A DNA stretch of 57,221 bases, taken from assembly GCA_028817775.1 (NCBI GenBank), contig JAPPOW010000230.1, positions 1 through 57,221 of the forward strand. The letters run 5' to 3'. The position numbers and the translations under genes were made by a program. This stretch comes from Candidatus Melainabacteria bacterium. GTDB lineage: Bacteria > Cyanobacteriota > Vampirovibrionia > LMEP-6097. Positions 6,847 to 15,837 of this stretch are shown here, piece after piece (position 1 is the stretch's first letter; every line of letters starts with the position of its first letter). The notes under the pieces were generated by a model. It worked only from the letters and a program-made list of their open reading frames with translations, was not told the DNA's origin and searched no databases.

Positions 6847-8169
6847 CTACATTCCTAACATTTCTTCTATATACTGCAGTTCTTCTTCAGTATATCCAAG
6901 CAAGGCATCAATAATTTCATTGAGTTGTGAGTTTTTGTAATCAGTTTTGTTACGAACTTGTTTCTTGGCTTGTTCTAGCAAATCTTGAGTATCTAAGTAA
7001 AGTGCTTCTGCTTCTTCAAAATCAGCAAAGTCACCTTCATCAAGTTCTAGACCACCTTCACTAAAACGTTTGCAAGCAAGAACAATCTTTTGGTAAACAT
7101 CGACATCTTCATCGGTACCAATTTTCTTTTCTTTCTCGAAATAGCCAATGGCTTCATCCATATTGTTCTTGACTTTGACCCATGGATCATCCTCGAGTGA
7201 CTTAAGACTCTTGCGAACAATAAGCAAATAATCTGACTCTTGATCAGAGAGATTTAGTGCTTGTGAATTTTCCTTGGTGAGTTCTTCCTCTGGTTGAGCT
7301 GCCAAAGTTTCTACTGGAGCATCTTCTAGAGCTGGTGCTCCAGGGATTGGCTCCGCTTCGTGTTCTTCAACTTTGTGCTCGCTATGACTTTCTTCAGCAG
7401 CATGTTCTTCTTCAGCAACTGGCTTGAATTTCTCTTCTTCTAGTTCAACTACTGGTGCCTTGCCACCACCAAGAACTTGGTTGAGAAAGACAGTTACTTC
7501 ATCAGTAGTTTTGTGTTCTGTATGTTCAGCTTCCTCTGTGTGACTTGTTTCTTCATGATGAGTACTAATTTCATGTCCATGGGCTTCATGACTGGTGTGA
7601 ACTGTAGAACTCGTCACAGTTTCAGTGTGGATAGAACTTGCCCCATGAGCGGTATGAGTTTGTACTGGAGGCTGAGAAACTTTGTGCTCAGTTTTGACTT
7701 GAACTTGTGGCTCGCGTTTGTGCACTATTGGAGCAGGTGCTGGATGTACTGGCTCTGGCTTATGAACTTCTTCGTGCCTCGGTTCTTCTTTCTTGGGATG
7801 AGTTTCCAGGACTCGTGGTGCCCGGTCCTGATGATGAGCCTGTGCATGGTGAGTTGTTTCATGAGCTTCAGGAGCGTGATGATGTTCTTCTACCACTGCT
7901 GCTGGTGGTGTATCATGCACAGTCTCAGTTTTATGTTCTATTGATTCTGGAACAAGTACTGGCGCTGCTTCTACCGGAGCTTGCACTGCTTCTTGTGGAA
8001 TAAAAGGCTGCTTAGTCACTGGGGCAGCTTTGCGTTGCTGGTAGTTTGCATGACGAGCGCGGGCTCGCTGCAGTAATTCTTGCAATCTGGCGTTATCCTC
8101 ACCAAGAGCACTAACGCTAGCCGGAAACGCGAGCAAAGAAATTAGAGCTAAGCTGATCTTTTTGGACAT
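6847..8169 (-). CDS. Secreted His/Glu-rich low-complexity protein
   Basis: 440 residues with an N-terminal signal peptide (MSKKISLALISLLAFPASVSA). Residues about 50-290 are disordered and extremely rich in His, Glu, Pro and Thr (HH pairs, TEEAEHTEHKT, HEAHGHEISTHHEE). The C-terminal 130 residues are acidic and look helical (KSLKSLEDDPWVKVKNNMDEAIGYFEKEKK; ELQYIEEMLGM). No family is recognised. The His density suggests periplasmic metal binding, an inference only. Codon use and the signal peptide support a real gene; open frames opposite it are artefacts of biased composition. Confidence 0.75.
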   Translation of the reverse strand: MSKKISLALISLLAFPASVSALGEDNARLQELLQRARARHANYQQRKAAPVTKQPFIPQEAVQAPVEAAPVLVPESIEHKTETVHDTPPAAVVEEHHHAPEAHETTHHAQAHHQDRAPRVLETHPKKEEPRHEEVHKPEPVHPAPAPIVHKREPQVQVKTEHKVSQPPVQTHTAHGASSIHTETVTSSTVHTSHEAHGHEISTHHEETSHTEEAEHTEHKTTDEVTVFLNQVLGGGKAPVVELEEEKFKPVAEEEHAAEESHSEHKVEEHEAEPIPGAPALEDAPVETLAAQPEEELTKENSQALNLSDQESDYLLIVRKSLKSLEDDPWVKVKNNMDEAIGYFEKEKKIGTDEDVDVYQKIVLACKRFSEGGLELDEGDFADFEEAEALYLDTQDLLEQAKKQVRNKTDYKNSQLNEIIDALLGYTEEELQYIEEMLGM

Positions 8170-8220
8170 GAATATAAGGTCCTGCGATATTATTATGGCA
8201 AGACCTAAATATTATAAGCG

Positions 8221-9012
8221 ATGAATCTTCAAGCCAAAATCCAAGAATTAGTAGAAAGTCCAGAACGCTTTCTGGATCCGGCACATAATGAGTATTTACT
8301 TGCTAATAAGAGTTCGCCTGAGATTGCCGAATACCTCAAAAAAGACCAGCGGGTCATCCTGCCATTGGGTTCTACCGAGCAGCATGGTCCAGATGGAATC
8401 CTTGGGATAGATCATATTACTGCTACTGGAATTGCTTATGCTGTGGCCCAGCTCACCGGAGTTCTCTGCGCGCCGCCACTTAATTACGGAATGGCAATGC
8501 ACCATCTTGGCTTCCCTGGGACAATGGCACTACGTCCCACTACTTATATCAATCTCATTTGTGATTTGATTCATTCTTTAAAACGTCATGGTTTTAAGAA
8601 GGTGATTGTGATTAATGGTCACGGCGGCAACAAGGGACCCTTCATGAACGCGCTTGCTGAGCGCGAAGATGAGTTTGCAGAGATGGATTTTAGTTTTGTT
8701 AATTGGTGGGTGATGCCTGGTTTGCAAAAAAATATCATCGATAAATATTTTGCTGAGAAGGAAGGTTACCATGCAACACCAACAGAAATTTCTGTGACTA
8801 TGGCTTTGGTGCCAGAAGCTATGACTATGCCTGATTCATATACTTGTCCTCAAGCTCAGGTTGATAATGACAACTGCGCTTGGGTGATGCCTGGTAAGTT
8901 TAGAGAGTACTATCCTGATGGAGTGATGCGGGCTGATTACTCTGGGTCTACCCAGCAGATAGGTAAAGAAACGCTGGCTTATGCTTTGACTGAGATTTGT
9001 GAATTGATTTAA
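8221..9012 (+). CDS. Creatininase family amidohydrolase
   Basis: 263 residues of the creatininase/formamide-hydrolase fold. Metal-site motifs are present: LPLGSTEQHGP (E and H, about 43-53), LGIDHITA, MHHLGFPGTM, VINGHGGN (about 137) and a Glu in the YHATPTEIS segment. The family includes creatinine amidohydrolase, MftE-type peptidases and FAPy deformylases. With no mycofactocin or riboflavin neighbours, the substrate cannot be named. It is divergent from the His-rich gene and overlaps the convergent Fic gene by four bases. Confidence 0.85.
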   Translation: MNLQAKIQELVESPERFLDPAHNEYLLANKSSPEIAEYLKKDQRVILPLGSTEQHGPDGILGIDHITATGIAYAVAQLTGVLCAPPLNYGMAMHHLGFPGTMALRPTTYINLICDLIHSLKRHGFKKVIVINGHGGNKGPFMNALAEREDEFAEMDFSFVNWWVMPGLQKNIIDKYFAEKEGYHATPTEISVTMALVPEAMTMPDSYTCPQAQVDNDNCAWVMPGKFREYYPDGVMRADYSGSTQQIGKETLAYALTEICELI

Positions 9013-10055
9013 GCCCAATAGGTTTCCACTGCAAAAATAAATTGCTCAATAAAGATTTGTTTGAGATAGCTAAGATTATTCTGCTCATAAAAAATTAGCA
9101 GAGCTTTTTTATATTCTGCTTCATCAATATTACGGTATGAAAGTGGGCAATAGTTATGAGCGAGCAGGATGGCATTGGTTAAAGTTCTGCTGGTTCTTTT
9201 GTTACCATCTTCGTAAGCTTGCAAGTAAGCAATGAGAGCCATGGTTGCAAGTGCTTTGCAGAAAATATTGTCAATTTGATTGATAGCCACACAGCTTGCT
9301 TCAAGTGCTTCTTGGATTTGAAATTGATTGTCAAGTGGTTTGTAGTTGGTGCCACCAATCCTTACTGGATTGGTTCGGATACCAGCTTTGACGTTAAGTT
9401 CTTTAGTCAGAATTTCATGTAGTACTGAGACTTTGCTGCTGCTGATTGTTTGGAAGAGTTCAGCTTGTTCTAAGATGTAATCGATTGCTGCCTTGTGGTT
9501 GAGTAGCATGATGGCTTCATCTTTGGTTTTGCCTGCTGCTGTTCTCTGGGTTTTGAGTAAGGTTTCAGTTTCAAGTAGTGTGTAGGTGTTGCCTTCAATT
9601 TTGGATGATTTCCAGGCAAAGTCTATGGTGAAGATTTCTAAGTTTTTTTTGATTAAAGTTTGACCGAGCAATTTTCTGTTTGCTTTGTATTGTTGATTTG
9701 CTTCTTGTAGCCTGGCTAATTCATCTTCAGTAAAAACTTTTTCTTGGGATTCAAGAACCTGCTCAATAATTTCTGGCTTGAAATTGCTGATAATTTTTCT
9801 TTCATTGAATTCTTTGTAGAAGTATTCTTGTGGATTAATTTCATGAATTAGTTGGTAAGCTTTGGAAAGTTTGTATTTGCTAGCGCGAGCTTTGCCAGTT
9901 GTGCTGACTAAGTTTTGTTTGCGCAGTTCTAGGAGATCTCTATTAAGACTGGCTCTAGAGATTTTAATTCCTTCTTCTTTGAGCGAGGCAAGGATTTCAT
10001 CGTGGCTTAGCTCTTTATTTTGAAGAATTTTGAGTATATTTAAGTATCTGCTCAT
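9009..10055 (-). CDS. Fic family protein with N-terminal winged-helix domain
   Basis: 348 residues. Residues 1-65 form a helix-turn-helix/winged helix (KISRASLNRDLLELRKQNLVS). An SSKIEGN segment at about 153 matches the [S/T]xxxE[G/N] inhibitory motif of self-restrained Fic proteins. The Fic motif at about 276 reads YLQAYEDGNKRTSR: the catalytic His of HPFxxGNGR is Gln, and GNG is GNK. The C-terminus has CPLSYRNIDEAEYKKALLIFYEQNN, typical of a wHTH-Fic clade in which, as far as I recall, Gln is common. AMPylation activity is therefore doubtful; a regulatory role is possible. A TATAAT lies about 23 bases upstream. Confidence 0.85.
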   Translation of the reverse strand: MSRYLNILKILQNKELSHDEILASLKEEGIKISRASLNRDLLELRKQNLVSTTGKARASKYKLSKAYQLIHEINPQEYFYKEFNERKIISNFKPEIIEQVLESQEKVFTEDELARLQEANQQYKANRKLLGQTLIKKNLEIFTIDFAWKSSKIEGNTYTLLETETLLKTQRTAAGKTKDEAIMLLNHKAAIDYILEQAELFQTISSSKVSVLHEILTKELNVKAGIRTNPVRIGGTNYKPLDNQFQIQEALEASCVAINQIDNIFCKALATMALIAYLQAYEDGNKRTSRTLTNAILLAHNYCPLSYRNIDEAEYKKALLIFYEQNNLSYLKQIFIEQFIFAVETYWA

Positions 10056-10207
10056 TTTTTGATTGTATCTGTCCCTATTATACCTTTGAGTGTCCTGATT
10101 TTAGCACTTTTGTGAGTAGATTCCTGGATTGGGCTTTTTGCGGACTAGATGATATGGATTAGCGTACTCTAATCTAAAATTTAGTAGATTGTGGCATAAT
10201 ATAGTTA

Positions 10208-11467
10208 GTGTACTCAAGAATAGAATACTCTAAAATATATCAATCTAAAGATCAGCCTGAGATTACGGTTCTATTGGGCCCTAGACAAGTTGGTAAGACT
10301 ACCCTGATTAAAGCTCTACAGGAAGAGCTCGGTGGTCTCTATTTTGACTTGGATATTCTGAGTAATTATGAACGAGTCAAGAGCTATGAAGATTTTTTGC
10401 AGACCCTTAAGCTTAATGGTTACCGAGAGGAGCAGCAAGAAAAATTCTATATCTTTCTTGATGAGTTTCAGCGTTACGCTGATCTGACCATGGTCTTCAA
10501 AAATATTTATGACCATCATCCTAATGTAAAAATTTTTGCAACAGGTTCATCTTCCTTCACTATCAAAAATCAGATACAAGAAAGTCTGGCAGGGCGCAAA
10601 AAAATCTTTCATCTTTACCCGCTTAATTTTGAAGAGTTTTTGATTTTTAAAGAACGTGATGATCTGTTAGAACAATTACGTAATCTTAGAACTATCACTC
10701 AAACAAGTAAGATGAATACTGAAATAGAACTTTATACTTTGCTAGAGGAGTTTATGATTTGGGGCGGTTACCCAGGGGTTGTGCTTGCTCCAAGCACAGA
10801 GGAGAAGAAAGAAAAATTACAAAGTATTTTTGATGCTTTCATCAAAAAAGATCTCGTTGACTATCTCAAAATCGAAAAATTTCTTGCAGCAAAGCGGCTC
10901 ATAGAAAGTATTGCAATTAATAATGGACAGATAGCCAATTACAATAACTTTGCTCAGTATGCTGATATCAACGCGGTGACAGTTAAGAACTATATTGAAT
11001 TATTGCGTGAGACTTTTATTATCATGGAGCTAAGACCTTTCTTTCGTAATAAAAATAAAGAAGTGAGCAAGGCGCCTAAATTATATTTCTTGGACAATGG
11101 TGCAAGGAATTTTTTTATTAACAATTTTAATCCATTACACTTGCGTCAAGATGCCTCATTTTTGTTTGAGGGATATTTTATTTCTGAATTTTATAAGACT
11201 TGTCTTGAGTGGGATCAAATCAAATATTAACGAGACAAAAATCAAGTCGAAGTTGATTTAGTTTATGACCTAGTCCATAAGCAAATTCCAATTGAAATTA
11301 AATATAAGGCAGAGTCAAAGTATGATGACTTTTCTGGTTTGCGCAGGTTTATTCAGGAGTATCATTCTAGTGAAGCTTATATGGTTAATCTTGGACAAAT
11401 AGGGGAGGCTCAACACAAGGGCTATGAGCAGATTAAGTACCTTAGTTGTTTAACAAATATCTTGTAA
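10208..11467 (+). pseudogene. AAA ATPase (DUF4143 type) interrupted by an in-frame TAA
   Basis: The N-terminal part has a Walker A (VLLGPRQVGKTTL, about 21), Walker B (FYIFLDEFQRY, about 81), the sensor TGSSSF and GRKKIFHLYPLNFEEF: an AAA_14/DUF4143 protein. The reading frame stops with TAA at 11228-11230 after WDQIKY, but the same frame continues to TAA 11465-11467 with RDKNQVEVDLVYD...IPIEIKYKAESKYDDF, the PD-(D/E)XK-like C-terminal domain of this family. One nonsense change (for example TAT/TAC to TAA) explains this. The truncated protein of 340 residues may still be made from GTG 10208. Such ATPases are variable accessory genes, often toxin/defence-like. Confidence 0.85.
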
Positions 11468-11495
11468 ATCTCAACAGTGGAGACGGCCCCATCAT

Positions 11496-12173
11496 CTAAT
11501 GTAATTTTGCAATATCAGTAATCATAGTTTCACTATCCTTATGATTACCTGAACTAATAATCGGATCTTTTTCTTTGTTCTTCTCGTGCCACCAGCCAAC
11601 AAATGCTTCAACTACCGCTGGATCAAATTGAGAACCAGAAAATCTGATAATTTCTTCAAGCCCTTCTTCTGGTGAACGCGCTGGCATATAGACGCGGTTG
11701 GTAGTCATGGCATCATAGGCATCAGCCACTGTAGTGATCTTAGCAATGAATGGAATCTCATCACCATCAAGTCCATGAGGGTAGCCCTTACCATCAATAC
11801 GTTCATGGTGGAATAAAATTGGTTCAAGACAACGCTTCAAAGTTGGTACTTGAGAAATTATATTGGCACCCAAAATGACATGGGTTTTCATAATGGTAAA
11901 TTCTTCAGCTGTCAGTGAGCTAGGCTTGAATAGTACGTCATCCTTGATACCAATCTTACCGATATCATGTAATAACGAGCCACCTTCCAGGTTAAATTGG
12001 TCTTCTTCACTCAGGTCAAAGCTTTTGCCTAAGTCCTTCGACATCTTATATACGCGGTAACTATGGCCACTGGTATATGGGTCCTTGGTTTCAAGGGCAT
12101 ATATCAACGCTTTGGCGATATTATAAAATTCTTCTCCGCTCATATGAGCCATTTCACCTACTATGTCGTCCAT
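11496..12173 (-). CDS. HD-GYP domain cyclic-di-GMP phosphodiesterase
   Basis: 225 residues, almost entirely an HD-GYP domain that hydrolyses c-di-GMP. Motifs: HSYRVYKMSKDLG (about 40), LLHDIGKIGI (about 68, the HD pair), HHERIDGKGYPHGL (about 122, the GYP motif), and ITTVADAYDAMTTNRVY. No receiver or PAS domain is attached, so control must come from a partner or expression. ATG 12173 is used; a TTG codon lies directly before it. It may link to the flagellar genes, since c-di-GMP controls motility in many bacteria. Confidence 0.93.
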   Translation of the reverse strand: MDDIVGEMAHMSGEEFYNIAKALIYALETKDPYTSGHSYRVYKMSKDLGKSFDLSEEDQFNLEGGSLLHDIGKIGIKDDVLFKPSSLTAEEFTIMKTHVILGANIISQVPTLKRCLEPILFHHERIDGKGYPHGLDGDEIPFIAKITTVADAYDAMTTNRVYMPARSPEEGLEEIIRFSGSQFDPAVVEAFVGWWHEKNKEKDPIISSGNHKDSETMITDIAKLH

Positions 12174-12277
12174 CAACTATTTAATCATATTTTAGGCAGG
12201 ATTATTTAAGAAAGGATTATTCGTGGCGTTTTTTTACAACGTAAACCAAATTTTAAAATAAATAGGTAATACTGAGA

Positions 12278-12283
12278 TATAAT
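12278..12283 (+). promoter_or_regulatory. -10 box (TATAAT) of the TPR gene
   Basis: TATAAT nine bases before ATG 12293, predicting a nearly leaderless mRNA. Confidence 0.5.
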
Positions 12284-12292
12284 GTAGAAAAT

Positions 12293-14062
12293 ATGAGAAT
12301 TCTTCTTAACCTCATTCTTATTTTAAGCTTAGTGGCGCCAGTTCAGGCTTATTCTGTGCAGTCAGAAGTGACACGTCTGATCAATCAAGGCATCACTTAT
12401 CACAGCAATAGAAATTTTTTATTGGCGATTAAATCCTTCACGCGAGCGCTTGAACTTGACCCAGAAAATGAGCAGGTCAAACAAAATCTAAGTATCGCTC
12501 ATAACAACTACGGTAAGTATTTGGCTGAGCGTACTGATGGACGTGGTGCCGCACGTGAGTTTCGTAACGCAATTTATTACAATCAATTCAATGAGATTGC
12601 GCGTGACAATCTAAATTACAAACTCAAAGATCTTAATCAATCAAGTGATGATGTCAACAAACGAATTTTGCAAGCAAAGCAAGAACGCCTGCAGGAAAAT
12701 TTCCTAGCTGCAATTGCTGAGTTGCGTGAAGCAAACCGTATCCAGAAGACAGTTGAGGCTTACCTCGAGATTGGAACTAACTATCATTTGCTTTCACTCA
12801 AAACTCCTCAGGACAAAGAGTATGTGAGCCATGCAATTGATGCGTTTAACGCCGCGATTGCAATCAACTCTGATGATGCTCGTTGCTATGTCAAGCTTGG
12901 TGACGTCCATGTAGCGATTGGTAAAATCAATCAGGGTATTGATTACTACGAAACTGCAATCAAAAAAGATCCAGAGAATAAAGAAGCGCAAGCAGCTTTG
13001 GTCAATGGTTGGCTGGCTGCAATTCGCATTGCGCCGCACCTGGCTAATAACCATATTGGTTTAGGTACTGCTTATCAATTACGCGGTGACTTTATGCAAG
13101 CTGAACGTAGTTTCCGCCGGGCTTTGCAAATAGATCCTAACAATAGTCTTGCGCTTGGCGGACTTGAAACTTTGAAAGAAGATCGGATCAAGACTCAGGT
13201 TAATTTATTTTTTGATCGAGCGGTTGCATTGCAGCAAAAAGGACAGCTGGATGAAAGTCTCTCTCATTACATTAAGGCTCTGAATTTAGAACCAATGAAT
13301 CCTGATATTCACTACAATATTGGTACAGCATTTCAAGCCAAGGGTGATATGATGCGTGCCCGCAAAGCTTATGCCAAAACTTTTGAGCTGGCACCAGGAC
13401 ACCAGGAGGCTAAGCAGGCACTTGCAGCACTTGACGCTGAAGAGCAAGAGATGCAAGTTGCTGAAGCATTCAAGGCAGCTATTCAGTTGCAACAGGATGA
13501 AGATTATGAGGGTGCAATCCTAATCTATGAGCGCATTGCAGAAGATAGACCTGATGATGATAGTTTGTTTTACAACATGGCGGTCGCTTACCAAGCGATG
13601 AATCGTTTTGATGAGTCAATCGAGCACTACCGTAAGGCTTATGCGCTCAAACCAGATCAGGCATACTCAGAAGCAATTCGTTCAGTAGAAATTGCTCAGG
13701 CTAATTCTTTATTGGCAGATGCAATTAAATTACAATCTGAAGCTAAGAACAGTGCAGCGATTGATTTATACGAGCGAGTGGTGAAATTAGTACCGAGTAA
13801 TGCTAATGCTTGGTATAACTTGGGTACTGCATATCAAGCGGTAGCTCGTGACTCGAGTGCACTTAATGCTTACCAAAAAGCTTACACACTTGATGAGACT
13901 AATCAAACCGAAGCAGTTTTCTTTGCGGCTTTGATTCTTGAGGATAAGCGTCAGTTGATTGAGGCGATTGATCTTTATTCTAAATATTTAAGTATTGCTC
14001 CAAGCGGTGATTATGCTAGTGAGGCTAGAGAAAGACAAGACTATATCAAGAGTTTCTTATAG
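12293..14062 (+). CDS. Secreted TPR-repeat protein
   Basis: 589 residues with an N-terminal signal peptide (MRILLNLILILSLVAPVQA). The rest is roughly a dozen tetratricopeptide repeats, e.g. AIKSFTRALELDPEN (about 45), GIDYYETAIKKDPEN (about 215), AERSFRRALQIDPNN, SLSHYIKALNLEPMN, SIEHYRKAYALKPDQ and ALNAYQKAYTLDETN. It is probably a periplasmic or outer-membrane scaffold; partners are unknown. Its stop overlaps the convergent next gene by six bases. Confidence 0.88.
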   Translation: MRILLNLILILSLVAPVQAYSVQSEVTRLINQGITYHSNRNFLLAIKSFTRALELDPENEQVKQNLSIAHNNYGKYLAERTDGRGAAREFRNAIYYNQFNEIARDNLNYKLKDLNQSSDDVNKRILQAKQERLQENFLAAIAELREANRIQKTVEAYLEIGTNYHLLSLKTPQDKEYVSHAIDAFNAAIAINSDDARCYVKLGDVHVAIGKINQGIDYYETAIKKDPENKEAQAALVNGWLAAIRIAPHLANNHIGLGTAYQLRGDFMQAERSFRRALQIDPNNSLALGGLETLKEDRIKTQVNLFFDRAVALQQKGQLDESLSHYIKALNLEPMNPDIHYNIGTAFQAKGDMMRARKAYAKTFELAPGHQEAKQALAALDAEEQEMQVAEAFKAAIQLQQDEDYEGAILIYERIAEDRPDDDSLFYNMAVAYQAMNRFDESIEHYRKAYALKPDQAYSEAIRSVEIAQANSLLADAIKLQSEAKNSAAIDLYERVVKLVPSNANAWYNLGTAYQAVARDSSALNAYQKAYTLDETNQTEAVFFAALILEDKRQLIEAIDLYSKYLSIAPSGDYASEARERQDYIKSFL

Positions 14063-14905
14063 ATCAGCGATTGTGTTTCTTAATAATACTAAGGCTTGGC
14101 TAGGGTTCTTTTCTTCACTGCGACCGGGTTGTGGCTTGGTCTCGTGAATGGTGTAAGTCCACTTGTCGTCTGGTTGATCTGCTAGGTAGATTTCTGCATT
14201 GATTGTTTTTCTCCCTTCTTCACCACGTTCAAGAGTATTTTTGAGGAGATCTATAATTAGAGTGCCTGGAGTTCTGGTGCCAGAACTCATCTCTAGCCTG
14301 ATAGTATTTGCTTTTGCTTGGACTAGTTTTGCAGTGCCTTTACCCATAGTTATAACTGTATTGAGTAGTCTTGGGTGAGAGTCTCGTTTTGTTTTAAAGG
14401 AAAGCCCCCTGACTCCAAAAGAGAGATCAGATTTTTTTTCTAGGCTTTCACCTCCTAAGCGTAGTAAATTATCGAGTATACTCGTTACCTGTGTGGTGAA
14501 GGCTGAGGAGGAGCTTGGTTTGGAGTTTTGACTAACCATGCATTGAAGATCGAGAGCTTTCCAGCGACCCAAATCTTTCTTGCCTTGAATCCTGATTACT
14601 CCATTGCAGCCCGGTCTTGCATGCAAGGCTTGGACGGTATATTCGCCTTTATCTGTTTTGACTTCAAAGCTAGTCTGTTTACGATTTTGGACTCGGTCGG
14701 TAATTTCTGCTTCTGGTTTATTCAGTTCCTGAACTTCTTGTGTTTGGCTTTCTCTTCGAGCTGCTGGGTAAGAGCCTAAGCTATAGCTTAAAAGGCCGTT
14801 GTAAACGTAAAATATTGGGCTGATATGTGCTCTTGAGCTAGGCATGCTATTAAATAAGACCATTAAGATTATACCAGAGACTAAGGGCCTAGTAGATTTT
14901 TGCAA
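14057..14905 (-). CDS. Hypothetical secreted protein
   Basis: 282 residues from a TTG start at 14905; starting there gives a signal-peptide-like N-terminus (STRPLVSGIILMVLFNSMPSSRA). The mature part is polar and basic, with beta-rich stretches (GVIRIQGKKDLGRWKALDLQCMV; DKWTYTIHETKP). No family is recognised. It lies convergent to the TPR gene and just upstream of tRNA-Ala on the opposite strand. Confidence 0.55.
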   Translation of the reverse strand: MQKSTRPLVSGIILMVLFNSMPSSRAHISPIFYVYNGLLSYSLGSYPAARRESQTQEVQELNKPEAEITDRVQNRKQTSFEVKTDKGEYTVQALHARPGCNGVIRIQGKKDLGRWKALDLQCMVSQNSKPSSSSAFTTQVTSILDNLLRLGGESLEKKSDLSFGVRGLSFKTKRDSHPRLLNTVITMGKGTAKLVQAKANTIRLEMSSGTRTPGTLIIDLLKNTLERGEEGRKTINAEIYLADQPDDKWTYTIHETKPQPGRSEEKNPSQALVLLRNTIADL

Positions 14906-14978
14906 GAGTGAATTTCTTAAGAAAAAGCATTGTAAAGCATGGTAAAGCTTGGCTTATGATAGTATTTCCTCCTGGTAT

Positions 14979-15054
14979 GGGCCCGTAGCTTAGTTGGTAG
15001 AGCGCGTCGTTTGCACCGACGAGGTCGAAAGTTCGAATCTTTTCGGGTCCACCA
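14979..15054 (+). tRNA. tRNA-Ala (anticodon TGC)
   Basis: 76 nt fold into a cloverleaf: acceptor GGGCCCG pairing with CGGGTCC, D-arm GCTT..GAGC, anticodon stem CGTCG/CGACG with loop TTTGCAC (anticodon TGC), T-loop TTCGAAT. CCA is encoded. It reads GCA and, by wobble, other Ala codons. It is followed by an intrinsic terminator. Confidence 0.97.
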
Positions 15055-15067
15055 CTTTAAAAACAGA

Positions 15068-15096
15068 AAAGCACTCCCGTGTGGGGTGCTTTTTTT
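15068..15096 (+). terminator. Intrinsic terminator after tRNA-Ala
   Basis: Stem AAAGCACTCCC / GGGGTGCTTT with a short loop and a T-run at 15090-15096. It also lies directly after the stop of the opposite-strand gene and may serve both directions. Confidence 0.85.
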
Positions 15097-15672
15097 CTAC
15101 TTAGTACAATGTCTAAAATACTCTTCAAATTGACTACTAACCTTACCTAGATATTGGAATTTCTCAAAGTGAGGTTTTTTCTTGTAGACAAAGAGACCAT
15201 CATCAGTTCTAACTACTAAATATTTTTCAGTTGCTCTGTTTGCTACTTTTTGACTTAGATAGCCATCTTCATCTAGTTTAAATTTTGAGATTCTTGCTGC
15301 TGTGTTTGCATCTAATTTTTTTCTTGTATTTATATCTCCTAATTTAGTTCGAGTCGGTCTGAATTCAATATAGCTTTCGCTAGCAGCTTTAGGCTTTGTT
15401 TTTGCGGCACTTGGCTTACTGATGCTGGTAGCTTGTTTGCGCTTAGCAGTTTTTCTTTGACTAGTTTTTTTCTTAGTAGCTTTTTTCTTTTTGGCTCCAT
15501 TCTGTTTTCTGTTTACGGCAGCTGCAGCATCATCTTGCCTGGCTTCTTCACTGTGCTCCAGCATCTGTATCCTTTCTTGTGTAAGGTCGCCGCCTTTGGC
15601 TTGAACCTCAGCATCGCTGACGCCATGCCCCATGGGAGCTCTGTAACTGAATTGAGTAAGTTCTCTAGACAT
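15097..15672 (-). CDS. Hypothetical protein with a Lys/Ala/Thr-rich basic segment
   Basis: About 191 residues from ATG 15672 (MSRELTQFSYR); the frame extends six codons upstream. The middle (about 60-100) is a histone H1-like basic tract (NGAKKKKATKKKTSQRKTAK, then SAAKTKPKAA) that could bind nucleic acid. The C-terminal 90 residues look folded (KYLVVRTDDGLFVYKKKPHFEKFQYLGKV). No family is recognised. Confidence 0.55.
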   Translation of the reverse strand: MSRELTQFSYRAPMGHGVSDAEVQAKGGDLTQERIQMLEHSEEARQDDAAAAVNRKQNGAKKKKATKKKTSQRKTAKRKQATSISKPSAAKTKPKAASESYIEFRPTRTKLGDINTRKKLDANTAARISKFKLDEDGYLSQKVANRATEKYLVVRTDDGLFVYKKKPHFEKFQYLGKVSSQFEEYFRHCTK

Positions 15673-15735
15673 AAGCGGATATTGTAACAAGATAATAATT
15701 ATATTTCAAGCCCAAATCTGCAATTTTAGCTAGAG

Positions 15736-15834
15736 ATGCCTCAAAAGGGGGCTAAAACACAGTATTTTGTTGATGAGATTGAAGCTGGTGCTAGCATACT
15801 GAATGAACAATTAGCAGAGCTAACTAGTGATTAA
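15736..15834 (+). CDS. Possible 32-residue small protein
   Basis: ATG 15736 to TAA 15834, just three bases before the next gene, reading MPQKGAKTQYFVDEIEAGAS and ending EQLAELTSD. It looks helical and acidic. No clear Shine-Dalgarno site is present. It could be a leader gene coupled to the 2H phosphoesterase, or a remnant of a longer gene. Confidence 0.3.
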   Translation: MPQKGAKTQYFVDEIEAGASILNEQLAELTSD

Positions 15835-15837
15835 TTT

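Noticed and set aside
7477..8003. Two plus-strand open frames opposite the His-rich gene
   Set aside because: Cys/Trp/Phe/Ser-rich and Leu/Val-rich products are complements of His/Glu codons; the minus-strand product has a signal peptide and a sensible C-terminal domain.
11228..11230. TAA in the ATPase gene as a recoded sense codon
   Set aside because: TAA ends many intact genes in this window (trpB neighbours, rpmH, ktrB), so code reassignment is not supported; a nonsense mutation is simpler.
9009..11467. Integrated mobile element around the Fic and ATPase genes
   Set aside because: No integrase, transposase, attachment repeat or tRNA junction is visible; only gene content hints at an accessory patch.
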